Shown piece after piece: positions 16,562 through 24,123 of a DNA stretch of 64,000 nucleotides (position 1 is its first letter; every line of letters begins with the position of its first letter). A program made the translations under genes and the position numbers. The DNA comes from Marivita sp051859345 (lineage in GTDB: Bacteria > Pseudomonadota > Alphaproteobacteria > Rhodobacterales > Rhodobacteraceae), in the NCBI RefSeq assembly GCF_051859345.1, contig NZ_JBHYFV010000008.1, positions 67,758 to 131,757 on the forward strand, given 5' to 3'. The notes beneath the pieces were generated by a model. It saw only the letters and a program-made list of their open reading frames with translations. It did not search any database and was not told the origin of the DNA.

Positions 16562-18019
16562 TTAGCCCCCCATCCGGGATTCGATGCGATCCACCACCTG
16601 AACCGGTACAGTGCCTTGGGACAATTGGTTCAGGATGCGCTGGCGGGCTTCTTCCGGCATCCGTGTGTTGGCTTGCACAAAGGCGGTCAGCCGCGCGCGC
16701 CGTTCTTCCGTCAACTCGACCATCTCGGGTTCTTCCGGCGCAGCCTGTCCGGCCTGGCGCAAGGGACGCACCTTGATCCCGGCCCCCAGAAGCGGCGTCC
16801 GTTCTGCCACAACATCGCGCCCCTGAAGGACAGGCGCGCGCACCAGAACATCATCACCCTGACGCCGCAACAGAGTGACGGAAACCACCTCAAGCCGGTC
16901 ATCTTCGGCCAGAACCAGTACCTCGTTTGCCGCATCCAGCGCCGATGCAGGCAAACGGGCAACGCGGTCCAGCGGCGGTTCGTCGATCTGCACGGTCACG
17001 AAATCCCCGGGGCGGAATCCGGGTGCGCTAGTCAGGTTGGCGAACAAGAGTCGCCCTGTCTGACCATCCCCCACCGCTGCACCGGAACGGCTCAACGTGC
17101 CAGTCGCGGTCAGGTTGGTTCCGAACACGTCCAGAACAACGGTCACGTCCGCTTTGGACAACTGACCTTCCTCGTTCAGAAGGCGCGCAAATTGCTGCGT
17201 CGACACACGGAAGGCCACCTCGAGCGCGTCCGCATCAATCAACCGCGCCAATTGTTCGTTTGACGACACCAGACGCCCCTGAACCACGGACACCTCGGCC
17301 AGGGTTCCGGTAAAATCTGCCGTGATCAACGTGTCATCCAATCGCCGCTGCGCCTCGGCCTCGGCGATGATGGCGCGCGACAGGCGTGTGGTGGCCTGAT
17401 CAATCCGCGCCTCGGCCTGAGCCACGGCCTGTCTGCGGGACAAGACGGCCTGGCGGGCCTGCGCGGCAGCAAGCTCGGCCACCTCGACCGCGGCGGCGGT
17501 TCCGACGCCACGATCCTGCAGATCACGCTGACGCTGAAAGGCCCGCTCACGCAGGGTTGCCTGTTCTTCGGCGGCCTCAAGCTCATCCTGCGCCAGAACG
17601 ATGGCGCGTTCCGCCTCGCGCTGTTCGGCCTCGGCATCAACGATGTCACTCTGCACACGTTGCAACACTGACTCTGCATCGGTTGGATCAATCCGAACAA
17701 GCATCTGGCCCTCGGTCACGGTGCCACCTTCGACAAACTCCGGTGCGATCTCGATCACGCGGCCGCCGGCGGCAGCACGGATTTCAAGAGTCCGCACGCT
17801 TTCGATCTGCCCGAACGCCGTCAGCACCGGCGTGATCGTTTCAAACTCGGCCCTGACAATGTTGACCGCAAAGACACGTTCCCGCTGCGGAAAGCTGCGC
17901 GGTTCCTGCGCCATGCGCACTTGCACGGCATCGCGCACCTGTACAGCGGCATAAGCCAAAAGCCCAAGCGTCAGAGAAAGTAGAAAAAGCCCCGTCAGGC
18001 TACGGCGTAGAAACCGCAT
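16562..18019 (-). CDS. Efflux RND transporter periplasmic adaptor (HlyD/MFP family)
   Basis: This membrane-fusion protein of 485 residues links the RND permease to an outer-membrane channel. An N-terminal anchor (about 8-28) is followed by the lipoyl half-motif (RAAAGGRVIEIAPEFVEGGT) and a long alpha-helical hairpin/coiled coil rich in Ala, Glu and Gln (about 118-215). The second lipoyl half, beta-barrel and membrane-proximal domain complete it. The start at 18019 has a GAGG site upstream; the frame to 18055 adds residues without a clear site. It is the first gene of the pump operon. Confidence 0.9.
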   Translation of the reverse strand: MRFLRRSLTGLFLLSLTLGLLAYAAVQVRDAVQVRMAQEPRSFPQRERVFAVNIVRAEFETITPVLTAFGQIESVRTLEIRAAAGGRVIEIAPEFVEGGTVTEGQMLVRIDPTDAESVLQRVQSDIVDAEAEQREAERAIVLAQDELEAAEEQATLRERAFQRQRDLQDRGVGTAAAVEVAELAAAQARQAVLSRRQAVAQAEARIDQATTRLSRAIIAEAEAQRRLDDTLITADFTGTLAEVSVVQGRLVSSNEQLARLIDADALEVAFRVSTQQFARLLNEEGQLSKADVTVVLDVFGTNLTATGTLSRSGAAVGDGQTGRLLFANLTSAPGFRPGDFVTVQIDEPPLDRVARLPASALDAANEVLVLAEDDRLEVVSVTLLRRQGDDVLVRAPVLQGRDVVAERTPLLGAGIKVRPLRQAGQAAPEEPEMVELTEERRARLTAFVQANTRMPEEARQRILNQLSQGTVPVQVVDRIESRMGG

Positions 18020-18112
18020 TGGCGACAATCCTCGGTAACAGTGCTGGCCTATCAAATAGCCAAAACTGAATGTTTTCCAATAACACGTTCGTTTATCACA
18101 CGAAGTGTATCG

Positions 18113-18655
18113 TCATTTCCGTCGCAAATGTTCGTCCAATCGCGGTAAAATCTCGACAAAGTTACAAGGACGGTGCCGATAATCGAGCTGAAGGCTCAAA
18201 ATCTCGTCCCACGCGTCCTTGCACGCACCGGGGCTGCCGGGCAGCGCAAAGAGGTAGGTTCCATTGCGCACCCCGCCGGTCGCACGGCTTTGGACGGCGC
18301 TTGTGCCGATCTTCTGAAACGACACCATGGTGAAGACCGTGCCGAACGCGTCGATCTCTTTCTCGTAGACATCGCGATGCGCCTCAACGGTGACATCCCG
18401 CCCCGTGAGTCCGGTTCCCCCGGTCGAGATCACCACATCAATGTCGGGTTGATCACACCAGTCGCGCAACTGTGCCGCAATCTGATCACGTTCGTCCTGA
18501 ATGATCTTGCGATCCGCCACGATATGCCCCGCGCCTTCGATCCGGGCCACAAGCGTGTCACCCGACCGATCCTCTTGCAGCGACCGCGTGTCGCTGACCG
18601 TCAACACGGCGATGCGGATGGGCATGAAGTCTTTGCTCTCGTCGATACGGCTCAT
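18113..18655 (-). CDS. moaB: Molybdenum cofactor biosynthesis protein B
   Basis: This 180-residue MoaB/MogA-type protein is thought to adenylylate molybdopterin before molybdenum insertion. Family signatures are IAVLTVSDTRS near the N-terminus, VVISTGGTGLTGRDVTVEA (about 75-93) and the closing LFALPGSPGACKDAWDEIL. It lies 3 bases after the uracil-DNA glycosylase stop, so the two probably share a transcript. MoaB and MogA are hard to separate by eye; the length favours MoaB. Confidence 0.88.
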   Translation of the reverse strand: MSRIDESKDFMPIRIAVLTVSDTRSLQEDRSGDTLVARIEGAGHIVADRKIIQDERDQIAAQLRDWCDQPDIDVVISTGGTGLTGRDVTVEAHRDVYEKEIDAFGTVFTMVSFQKIGTSAVQSRATGGVRNGTYLFALPGSPGACKDAWDEILSLQLDYRHRPCNFVEILPRLDEHLRRK

Positions 18656-18658
18656 GAT

Positions 18659-19447
18659 TCAGGCTTTCTTGTCCAGATGCGCGCGCAGTTCCAAAAGATC
18701 TGCCCAGGTCTCACGCTTTGCTGCCGGGGTCCGCAAAAGATACGCCGGATGGAACATCGGCAACACCGGCAGACCCACCGCCTCATCCCACTGCCCGCGC
18801 AATCGGGTGATCCCGCGTTTGCCCAACAGCGCCTGACACGGGATATTGCCCATGACGACCAGCAGCTTTGGCTGGGCCAGTTCGATGTGCCGCTTCAGGA
18901 ACGGCAGCATCATCGCCATTTCTGTCGGTTTCGGGTCCCGGTTCTGCGGTGGGCGCCAGGGCAGGACATTGGTGATGTAGACGCCTTGCGCGCTGTCGTG
19001 ATCCCGGCCCAGATCAATCGCGGCCAGCATCCTGTCGAGCAATTTCCCCGCACGACCCACAAATGGCTTGCCGATCTGATCCTCTTCACGCCCCGGCGCT
19101 TCGCCCACGATCATCACCGAGGATCCGGGAACGCCATCGCAGAACACCAGATTGCGCGCCCCTTTCTGCAAGTCACAATGCGGAAAAGCCGCCATGGCTG
19201 ACTTCAGGGCCGCCAAATCGCCAGCCACCCGCGCCGCCGTTTCGGCCTCGGCCACAGGATCAACGCTTTGGGACGGCTGAACGGGAACAGCGGGTGCAGA
19301 CACAGCCGGAGAGATACCCGCCATGGGCGGCGGGGCCACCTGTTCAAAGCGATTGACGGGCACGTCCGAGATAGCCTCGGTCACACCCATCTCAAGCTGC
19401 CATTCAAGCGCGGCCCGTGCCGCATGCCAGTCTATCTGCGAATCCAT
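18659..19447 (-). CDS. Uracil-DNA glycosylase, family 4-like (Fe-S ligands mostly absent)
   Basis: This 262-residue base-excision repair enzyme removes uracil from DNA. After a linker-like N-terminus (about 1-80, Pro/Ala rich) come motif 1 GEAPGREEDQIGKPFVG, VYITNVLPWRPPQNRDP and the C-terminal motif FHPAYLLRTP. Family 4 enzymes carry a 4Fe-4S cluster. Here the first cysteine pair is reduced to one (FPHC), the usual NxxKCRPP reads NVLPWRPP, and the E-x3-C-x-PFL position reads EMAMMLPFL. A cluster is therefore unlikely. moaB follows closely on the same strand. Confidence 0.85.
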   Translation of the reverse strand: MDSQIDWHAARAALEWQLEMGVTEAISDVPVNRFEQVAPPPMAGISPAVSAPAVPVQPSQSVDPVAEAETAARVAGDLAALKSAMAAFPHCDLQKGARNLVFCDGVPGSSVMIVGEAPGREEDQIGKPFVGRAGKLLDRMLAAIDLGRDHDSAQGVYITNVLPWRPPQNRDPKPTEMAMMLPFLKRHIELAQPKLLVVMGNIPCQALLGKRGITRLRGQWDEAVGLPVLPMFHPAYLLRTPAAKRETWADLLELRAHLDKKA

Positions 19448-19514
19448 GCCGGGAGCTTATCCCGGCACGGGTCCGTGCAAAAGCGGCGTTCATGCACCGC
19501 AGTCACACAGAAGA

Positions 19515-19991
19515 TCACATCGGAGGGAACTGCCCCGGATAGCGCTTCCAGTTGGGCACGGTCACTGTATGTCCATAGCTTGGTGATTGACCATAGCTCC
19601 GTACTTGCCCCGGAGCGCTTGGGTGACCCGTGATGCAGCCTTGCTCAATGCGAGCTTTCACAATCGCATCATAGAATCCACGCGCCGAAGCCAACTGCGC
19701 TTGTTGATCGACGGTCAAAGGAAGCGCAAGAATTGCCGGGAAAAAAATAAACGTGCTGTAGAAAAAGACCGCAGCCGTGTCCCATTGAGCAGAGTTTCGC
19801 TGCAAATCAGCGACATGCCTTACATGCATCGCAAGCACACGTTGCTCTTCATTGAGTTCAGCACACGACGCGCCTCGAAAAACGAGGCTCGGAATATACG
19901 ACGCAGGCACCCTCTGCGCTTGCTCTGCACATGCAGACAAGCCCAGACCGGCCGCCAGCAGGAGGCCAGTTAACTTATTGTAAAATTTCAT
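19515..19991 (-). CDS. Putative lipoprotein, unknown function
   Basis: This 158-residue protein has a lipoprotein signal (GLLLAAGLGLSAC, lipobox LSAC). The mature part contains two further cysteines, a hydrophobic stretch AAVFFYSTFIFFPAILALPL (about 73-92) and a Tyr/Gly/Pro-rich tail. I do not recognise the family. Base composition is visibly more AT-rich than the neighbouring genes, which suggests looser codon selection or transfer. It stands alone between an oppositely oriented pyrB and the moaB/udg pair. Confidence 0.65.
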   Translation of the reverse strand: MKFYNKLTGLLLAAGLGLSACAEQAQRVPASYIPSLVFRGASCAELNEEQRVLAMHVRHVADLQRNSAQWDTAAVFFYSTFIFFPAILALPLTVDQQAQLASARGFYDAIVKARIEQGCITGHPSAPGQVRSYGQSPSYGHTVTVPNWKRYPGQFPPM

Positions 19992-20179
19992 GTTTTCCCC
20001 TCAGTCCACCGTCTGTTTTTAATACAACACACGGTCGAAAGTCAACCTGACGGAGAGTTGAATTCAAGAAAAGCTGTGGATAACCTGACAAATCACGCGC
20101 TTGATCTAAAGACAGGTGCGATACTTGCTGGCACGCAGGGTGACGCCTATAAGCAAGCTGCTTCGTTCTGGAACTCCAC

Positions 20180-21142
20180 ATGATTTTTGCGCAACGACAC
20201 CTTCTCGGGATCGAACCCCTTCGCCCGGACGAAATCACCACGCTGTTGGACCTGTCCGACCAATACGCAGATCGCAACCGCAAGCGGACGCCAAGCACCA
20301 ACGTGCTTGCGGGGATGACGCAGATCAACATGTTCTTCGAGAATTCGACCCGCACACAAGCCAGCTTTGAGCTTGCCGGCAAGCGATTGGGCGCGGATGT
20401 GATGAACATGGCGATGCAGGCCAGTTCGGTCAAAAAGGGCGAAACGCTGATCGACACCGCGCTGACACTGAACGCGATGCGCCCCGATCTTCTGGTGGTA
20501 CGCCATCCACAGTCAGGCGCGGTGGACCTGCTGTCCCAAAAGGTGAACTGCGCAGTTCTCAACGCAGGCGACGGCAGACACGAACATCCGACACAGGCGC
20601 TTCTGGATGCGCTGACGATCCGGCGCGCCAAAGGGCGGCTGCACCGCCTGTCTATCGCGATCTGCGGTGATATTGCCCACAGTCGCGTCGCGCGGTCCAA
20701 TATCATGCTGCTGGGCAAGATGGAAAACCGTGTGCGTCTGGTCGGCCCGCCGACGCTGATGCCTGCAGGGATTGGTGAATTTGGTGTCGAAGTGTTCGAA
20801 GACATGCGTGAAGGGCTCAAGGACGTCGATGTCGTGATGATGCTGCGTTTGCAGAAAGAGCGGATGGATGGCGGCTTTATCCCGTCCGAACGGGAATATT
20901 ACCACCGCTATGGGCTGGACGCCGAAAAGCTGAGCCATGCGCGGGAAGACGCCATCATCATGCACCCCGGCCCGATGAACCGTGGTGTGGAAATCGACGG
21001 AACGCTGGCCGATGACATCAACCGGTCGGTTATTCAGGAACAGGTGGAAATGGGTGTTGCCGTGCGCATGGCCGCAATGGATTTGCTGGCCCGGTCCCTG
21101 CGAGACCGGCGCGCTTCGCAAGACGAAGGTGTGATGGTGTGA
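20180..21142 (+). CDS. pyrB: Aspartate carbamoyltransferase catalytic subunit
   Basis: This 320-residue enzyme condenses carbamoyl phosphate and aspartate in pyrimidine synthesis. The carbamoyl-phosphate loop FFENSTRTQASFELAGKRLG, the HPTQALLDAL motif and HPGPMNRGVEI are complete. There is no pyrI nearby. Instead the operon continues with two membrane-associated proteins and a dihydroorotase homologue that looks catalytically dead. This matches the class in which ATCase is held together by a pseudo-dihydroorotase. The stop overlaps the next start (GTGA). Confidence 0.95.
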   Translation: MIFAQRHLLGIEPLRPDEITTLLDLSDQYADRNRKRTPSTNVLAGMTQINMFFENSTRTQASFELAGKRLGADVMNMAMQASSVKKGETLIDTALTLNAMRPDLLVVRHPQSGAVDLLSQKVNCAVLNAGDGRHEHPTQALLDALTIRRAKGRLHRLSIAICGDIAHSRVARSNIMLLGKMENRVRLVGPPTLMPAGIGEFGVEVFEDMREGLKDVDVVMMLRLQKERMDGGFIPSEREYYHRYGLDAEKLSHAREDAIIMHPGPMNRGVEIDGTLADDINRSVIQEQVEMGVAVRMAAMDLLARSLRDRRASQDEGVMV

Positions 21143-21687
21143 GCGCATCCATGCACATCAAGAGCAGCGAACGGGGCGTGATCCGCGTGTTTCACATCGA
21201 CCTGCCCCGCGAAGCAATCGAAAGGTTCACCATGCAGGCCGGAACCGGTGAATGGCCGCTGCAATACGCGCTTGGGGCCAAGTCGCTGCGCCAGGCCTTT
21301 GTCGAGGTGATCAACATTCGCGATCTGGGTGAAATGCCCCTGTCGCAATACCTGATCAACGCTCATGACGTCAGCAGATCTGACCTTGGCACGATGCGGA
21401 CACGTCTGGACGCGCTGACAGGCTTTGCGCTTGTTTTGCCGTCGCAGGCCTTCAACCAGACCGAACAGGAGCTGACCATTTCGGCCCCGCTGCGCTGGAT
21501 CGGCACGTTCAATGAACCCAAACCGGCCACCCGCGTCGGGCCGATCCTGACAGAGTCGGCCAAAGGCATCGGCAGCGGGGCGTCCGCACCGAAACCGCAA
21601 AAATCAAACTCCGCACTCTGGTTTGTCGTGGGGCTGTTTTTCCTGATCGCCTCGGGCATCATCCTTGCCAAACTTCTGCTCAACTGA
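21139..21687 (+). CDS. Conserved hypothetical protein with C-terminal membrane anchor (pyrB operon)
   Basis: This 182-residue protein has unknown function. A soluble region (about 1-150) is followed by a Gly/Ser/Ala/Pro linker and one hydrophobic helix (SALWFVVGLFFLIASGIILA, about 159-178), so it looks tail-anchored with the bulk in the cytosol. GTG at 21139 overlaps the pyrB stop; an ATG at 21151 is an alternative start. Its place between pyrB and the pyrC-like gene suggests a link to pyrimidine synthesis or to its membrane location. I recognise no catalytic motif. Confidence 0.75.
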   Translation: MSASMHIKSSERGVIRVFHIDLPREAIERFTMQAGTGEWPLQYALGAKSLRQAFVEVINIRDLGEMPLSQYLINAHDVSRSDLGTMRTRLDALTGFALVLPSQAFNQTEQELTISAPLRWIGTFNEPKPATRVGPILTESAKGIGSGASAPKPQKSNSALWFVVGLFFLIASGIILAKLLLN

Positions 21688-21707
21688 CCTGCCCGCCGAA
21701 AGCGCTT

Positions 21708-22097
21708 ATGATTGAATTCAAACCTGACATGGCCACCTACATCCGCGCGCACGCCGTGATGACTGCGATTGCGATGGTGGTCGGGATGCTGATCCTATGG
21801 GCCGTGGGCAACCCACACATCTGGACGGGAGCGATCGGCGGTCTTGCGGCTGTGGCGTTGCGGGGTTGGTATCTTGCCGATGAGGTCATGGAAGAAACCT
21901 GGACCCTGACAAAATTCGGCCTCAAGGGACCGTATGAACGCAAGGCCGACCTGGATGAAATCGTCAAACTGCGCGTCATTGCCGGCTCGGTTCAGGTGAT
22001 CACGAAAACGGGCAACAAACACCTGATCAAGTACCAACCAGACCCAAGGGCCGTGATCGACCAGATCAATGATTTCCGTCAGCAAGAGGCGGCCTGA
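21708..22097 (+). CDS. Small membrane protein with PH-like domain (pyrB operon), unknown function
   Basis: This 129-residue protein has two adjacent hydrophobic segments (about 14-31 and 37-51). A soluble part then reads like a bacterial PH-type domain: TWTLTKFGLKGPYERKADLDEIVKL and ITKTGNKHLIKYQPDP (each in part). It lies 20 bases after the preceding anchored protein and ends one base before the pyrC-like gene, so it belongs to the operon. The function is unknown. The shared membrane character of the two interposed genes is notable. Confidence 0.72.
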   Translation: MIEFKPDMATYIRAHAVMTAIAMVVGMLILWAVGNPHIWTGAIGGLAAVALRGWYLADEVMEETWTLTKFGLKGPYERKADLDEIVKLRVIAGSVQVITKTGNKHLIKYQPDPRAVIDQINDFRQQEAA

Positions 22098-22098
22098 C

Positions 22099-23394
22099 AT
22101 GACGTTCCTCATCACCAATGCCCGTTTGATCGACCCCGAGACGGGAACCGTCACCCCAGGCGCGGTTCTGCTGCGCGATGGCGTGATTGCCGAGGTGTTC
22201 GAAACGCCCAACCCGGACATCAGCAGCGATACTGTCCCGGCAGACAACCGACGCGACGCGGGCGGCAAATGCCTTGCCCCTGGGATTGTCGATATCGGCG
22301 TGAAAATCTGCGAACCCGGCGAACGCCATAAGGAAAGCTATGGCTCTGCCGGTCAGGCGGCTGCGGCAGGCGGCGTGACCACCATCGTCACACGCCCCGA
22401 CACCAACCCCGCCATCGACACGCCGGAGACGCTCGAATTTGTCCGCCGTCGCGCCAATGAGGCCGCACCGGTCCATGTTCTGCCCATGGCCGCGCTGACC
22501 AAAGGCCGCGACGGACGCGAAATGACAGAGATCGGCTTTCTAATGGATGCGGGCGCGGTGGCCTTCACCGATTGCGACCGCGTGGTGCGCGACACCAAGG
22601 TTCTGAGCCGCGCGATGACCTATGCCCGTGCGCTTGGTGCCCTCGTCGTTGGTCATCCGCAGGAACCCACCCTGTCGGCCGGGGCGGCCACGACATCGGG
22701 CAAGTTCGCCTCACTCCGGGGATTGCCCGCCGTCACGCCGATGGCCGAACGTATGGGCCTTGATCGCGACATCGCGCTGGTCGAAATGACGGGCGTACGC
22801 TACCACGCCGACCAGATCACCACGGCCCGCGCCCTGCCACCTTTGGAACGTGCGAAACACAACGGTTTTGACGTGACGGCCGGCATTTCGATGCATCACC
22901 TGACGCTCAATGAATTCGACGTTGCCGACTACCGCACCTTTTTCAAGGTCAAGCCGCCGCTCAGGGCCGAGGATGACCGGCAGGCGGTGGTCGAGGCTGT
23001 GAAATCCGGGCTGATCGACGTGATCGGGTCGTTTCACACGCCACAGGACGAAGAAAGCAAACGGCTCCCCTTTGAAGAAGCGGCAAGCGGCGCGGTCGGT
23101 CTTGAGACCATGCTTCCGGTTCTGATGCGGCTTTATCACTCCGGTGATCTGAACCTGCCGACGCTCTTCCGCGCGCTCTCTCTCAACCCGGCAAGACGTC
23201 TTGGGCTGGATTGCGGGCGCCTGAGCAAAGGCGCGCCTGCCGATCTTGTGCTGTTCGATCCCGACAAACCCATCGTGCTGGACCGGTTCAAACTTCTGTC
23301 CAAGTCGAAAAACACACCCTTTGACGGCGCGCGCTTGCAAGGTAAGGTTCTGGAAACCTTCGTGAGCGGAACATCGGTCTACCGGAGCGCCTGA
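22099..23394 (+). CDS. pyrC: Dihydroorotase homologue, metal ligands missing (probable non-catalytic PyrX/PyrC')
   Basis: This 431-residue amidohydrolase-fold protein is clearly related to class I dihydroorotase (EPGERHKESYGSAGQAAAAGGVTT, NPARRLGL, GAPADLVLFDP). The catalytic metal site is gone. The D-x-H-x-H motif reads DIGVK, the His of the YHxxHVST region reads YHADQITT, and the TDHAPH motif reads SFHTPQ; only the His of the HCED motif (here HPQE) remains. In Pseudomonas, such an inactive homologue encoded after pyrB is needed to assemble ATCase. The same scaffold role is likely here, with a working dihydroorotase elsewhere. The start at 22099 follows the upstream stop at one base. The stop overlaps the plsY ATG. 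Confidence 0.85.
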   Translation: MTFLITNARLIDPETGTVTPGAVLLRDGVIAEVFETPNPDISSDTVPADNRRDAGGKCLAPGIVDIGVKICEPGERHKESYGSAGQAAAAGGVTTIVTRPDTNPAIDTPETLEFVRRRANEAAPVHVLPMAALTKGRDGREMTEIGFLMDAGAVAFTDCDRVVRDTKVLSRAMTYARALGALVVGHPQEPTLSAGAATTSGKFASLRGLPAVTPMAERMGLDRDIALVEMTGVRYHADQITTARALPPLERAKHNGFDVTAGISMHHLTLNEFDVADYRTFFKVKPPLRAEDDRQAVVEAVKSGLIDVIGSFHTPQDEESKRLPFEEAASGAVGLETMLPVLMRLYHSGDLNLPTLFRALSLNPARRLGLDCGRLSKGAPADLVLFDPDKPIVLDRFKLLSKSKNTPFDGARLQGKVLETFVSGTSVYRSA

Positions 23395-24005
23395 TGCCAG
23401 CACTTGAGTCAAGCCTTGTCGTCCTCGCTCTTTGGGGCATCATCGGCTACTTGCTGGGCTCCATCCCGTTCGGACTCATCCTGACCAAAGCCATGGGCCT
23501 TGGCAATCTGCGCGAAATTGGATCCGGCAACATCGGCGCGACCAACGTTCTGCGCACAGGCAACAAAGGGGCCGCCGCCGCAACCCTGGTGCTGGATGGC
23601 GCAAAAGGGGCGGTCGCGGTTCTGCTTGCGCGTGCACTGGCTGGCGAGGATGCGGCCCAGATCGCCGCACTTGCCGCCTTTCTGGGCCATTGCTTTCCGG
23701 CCTGGCTTGGCTTCAAGGGGGGCAAAGGCGTTGCCACCTTCCTTGGTCTGATGCTGTCGCTCGCATGGCCGGTCGGACTCCTGGCCTGCGCGGTATGGGT
23801 GGCCACAGCCGCAATAAGCCGCATATCCAGCCTTTCGGCCCTTGTGGCCGCCGCTTGGGCGCCCTTGATGTGCCTGCTTGTCGGACAGGGTCAGATCTTT
23901 GCACTGACCCTCCTGCTCGCGTTCCTGATCGTCTGGCGACACCGTCAAAACCTTGGACGTCTCAAGGACGGCACCGAACCCCGGATCGGCAACTCCAAGA
24001 CCTGA
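23394..24005 (+). CDS. plsY: Glycerol-3-phosphate acyltransferase PlsY
   Basis: This 203-residue inner-membrane enzyme transfers acyl groups from acyl-phosphate to glycerol-3-phosphate, starting phospholipid synthesis. Signature parts are GYLLGSIPFGLILTK, GSGNIGATNVLRTGNK, the LDGAKGAVAV loop and GHCFPAWLGFKGGKGVAT. About five transmembrane helices are present. The ATG overlaps the stop of the pyrC-like gene (TGATG), making it the last gene of the pyrB operon; a hairpin follows at about 24037-24066. Confidence 0.94.
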   Translation: MPALESSLVVLALWGIIGYLLGSIPFGLILTKAMGLGNLREIGSGNIGATNVLRTGNKGAAAATLVLDGAKGAVAVLLARALAGEDAAQIAALAAFLGHCFPAWLGFKGGKGVATFLGLMLSLAWPVGLLACAVWVATAAISRISSLSALVAAAWAPLMCLLVGQGQIFALTLLLAFLIVWRHRQNLGRLKDGTEPRIGNSKT

Positions 24006-24036
24006 CCGCCGGTCTGCGCTGACCCGCTCACCAATG

Positions 24037-24066
24037 GCCAAACCGACAGGAACCGTCGGTTTTGGC
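24037..24066 (+). terminator. Intrinsic terminator of the pyrB-plsY operon
   Basis: The stem GCCAAACCGAC (24037-24047) pairs with GTCGGTTTTGGC (24055-24066) with one bulged base and a 7-base loop. A TTTT run is part of the right arm. It lies about 30 bases after the plsY stop. Confidence 0.6.
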
Positions 24067-24123
24067 ATGACATGATTGAACGTTTCACCAAATACTGGCC
24101 TCATGCCAGAGACGGAATCCGCC

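Noticed and set aside
15683..17263. A 526-codon frame antisense across the RND permease and adaptor
   Set aside because: It crosses the junction of two well-supported genes and shows no recognisable protein.
19992..20179. AT-rich gap before pyrB examined for an RNA gene or attenuator
   Set aside because: No stable hairpin followed by a U-run and no tRNA-like fold could be seen.
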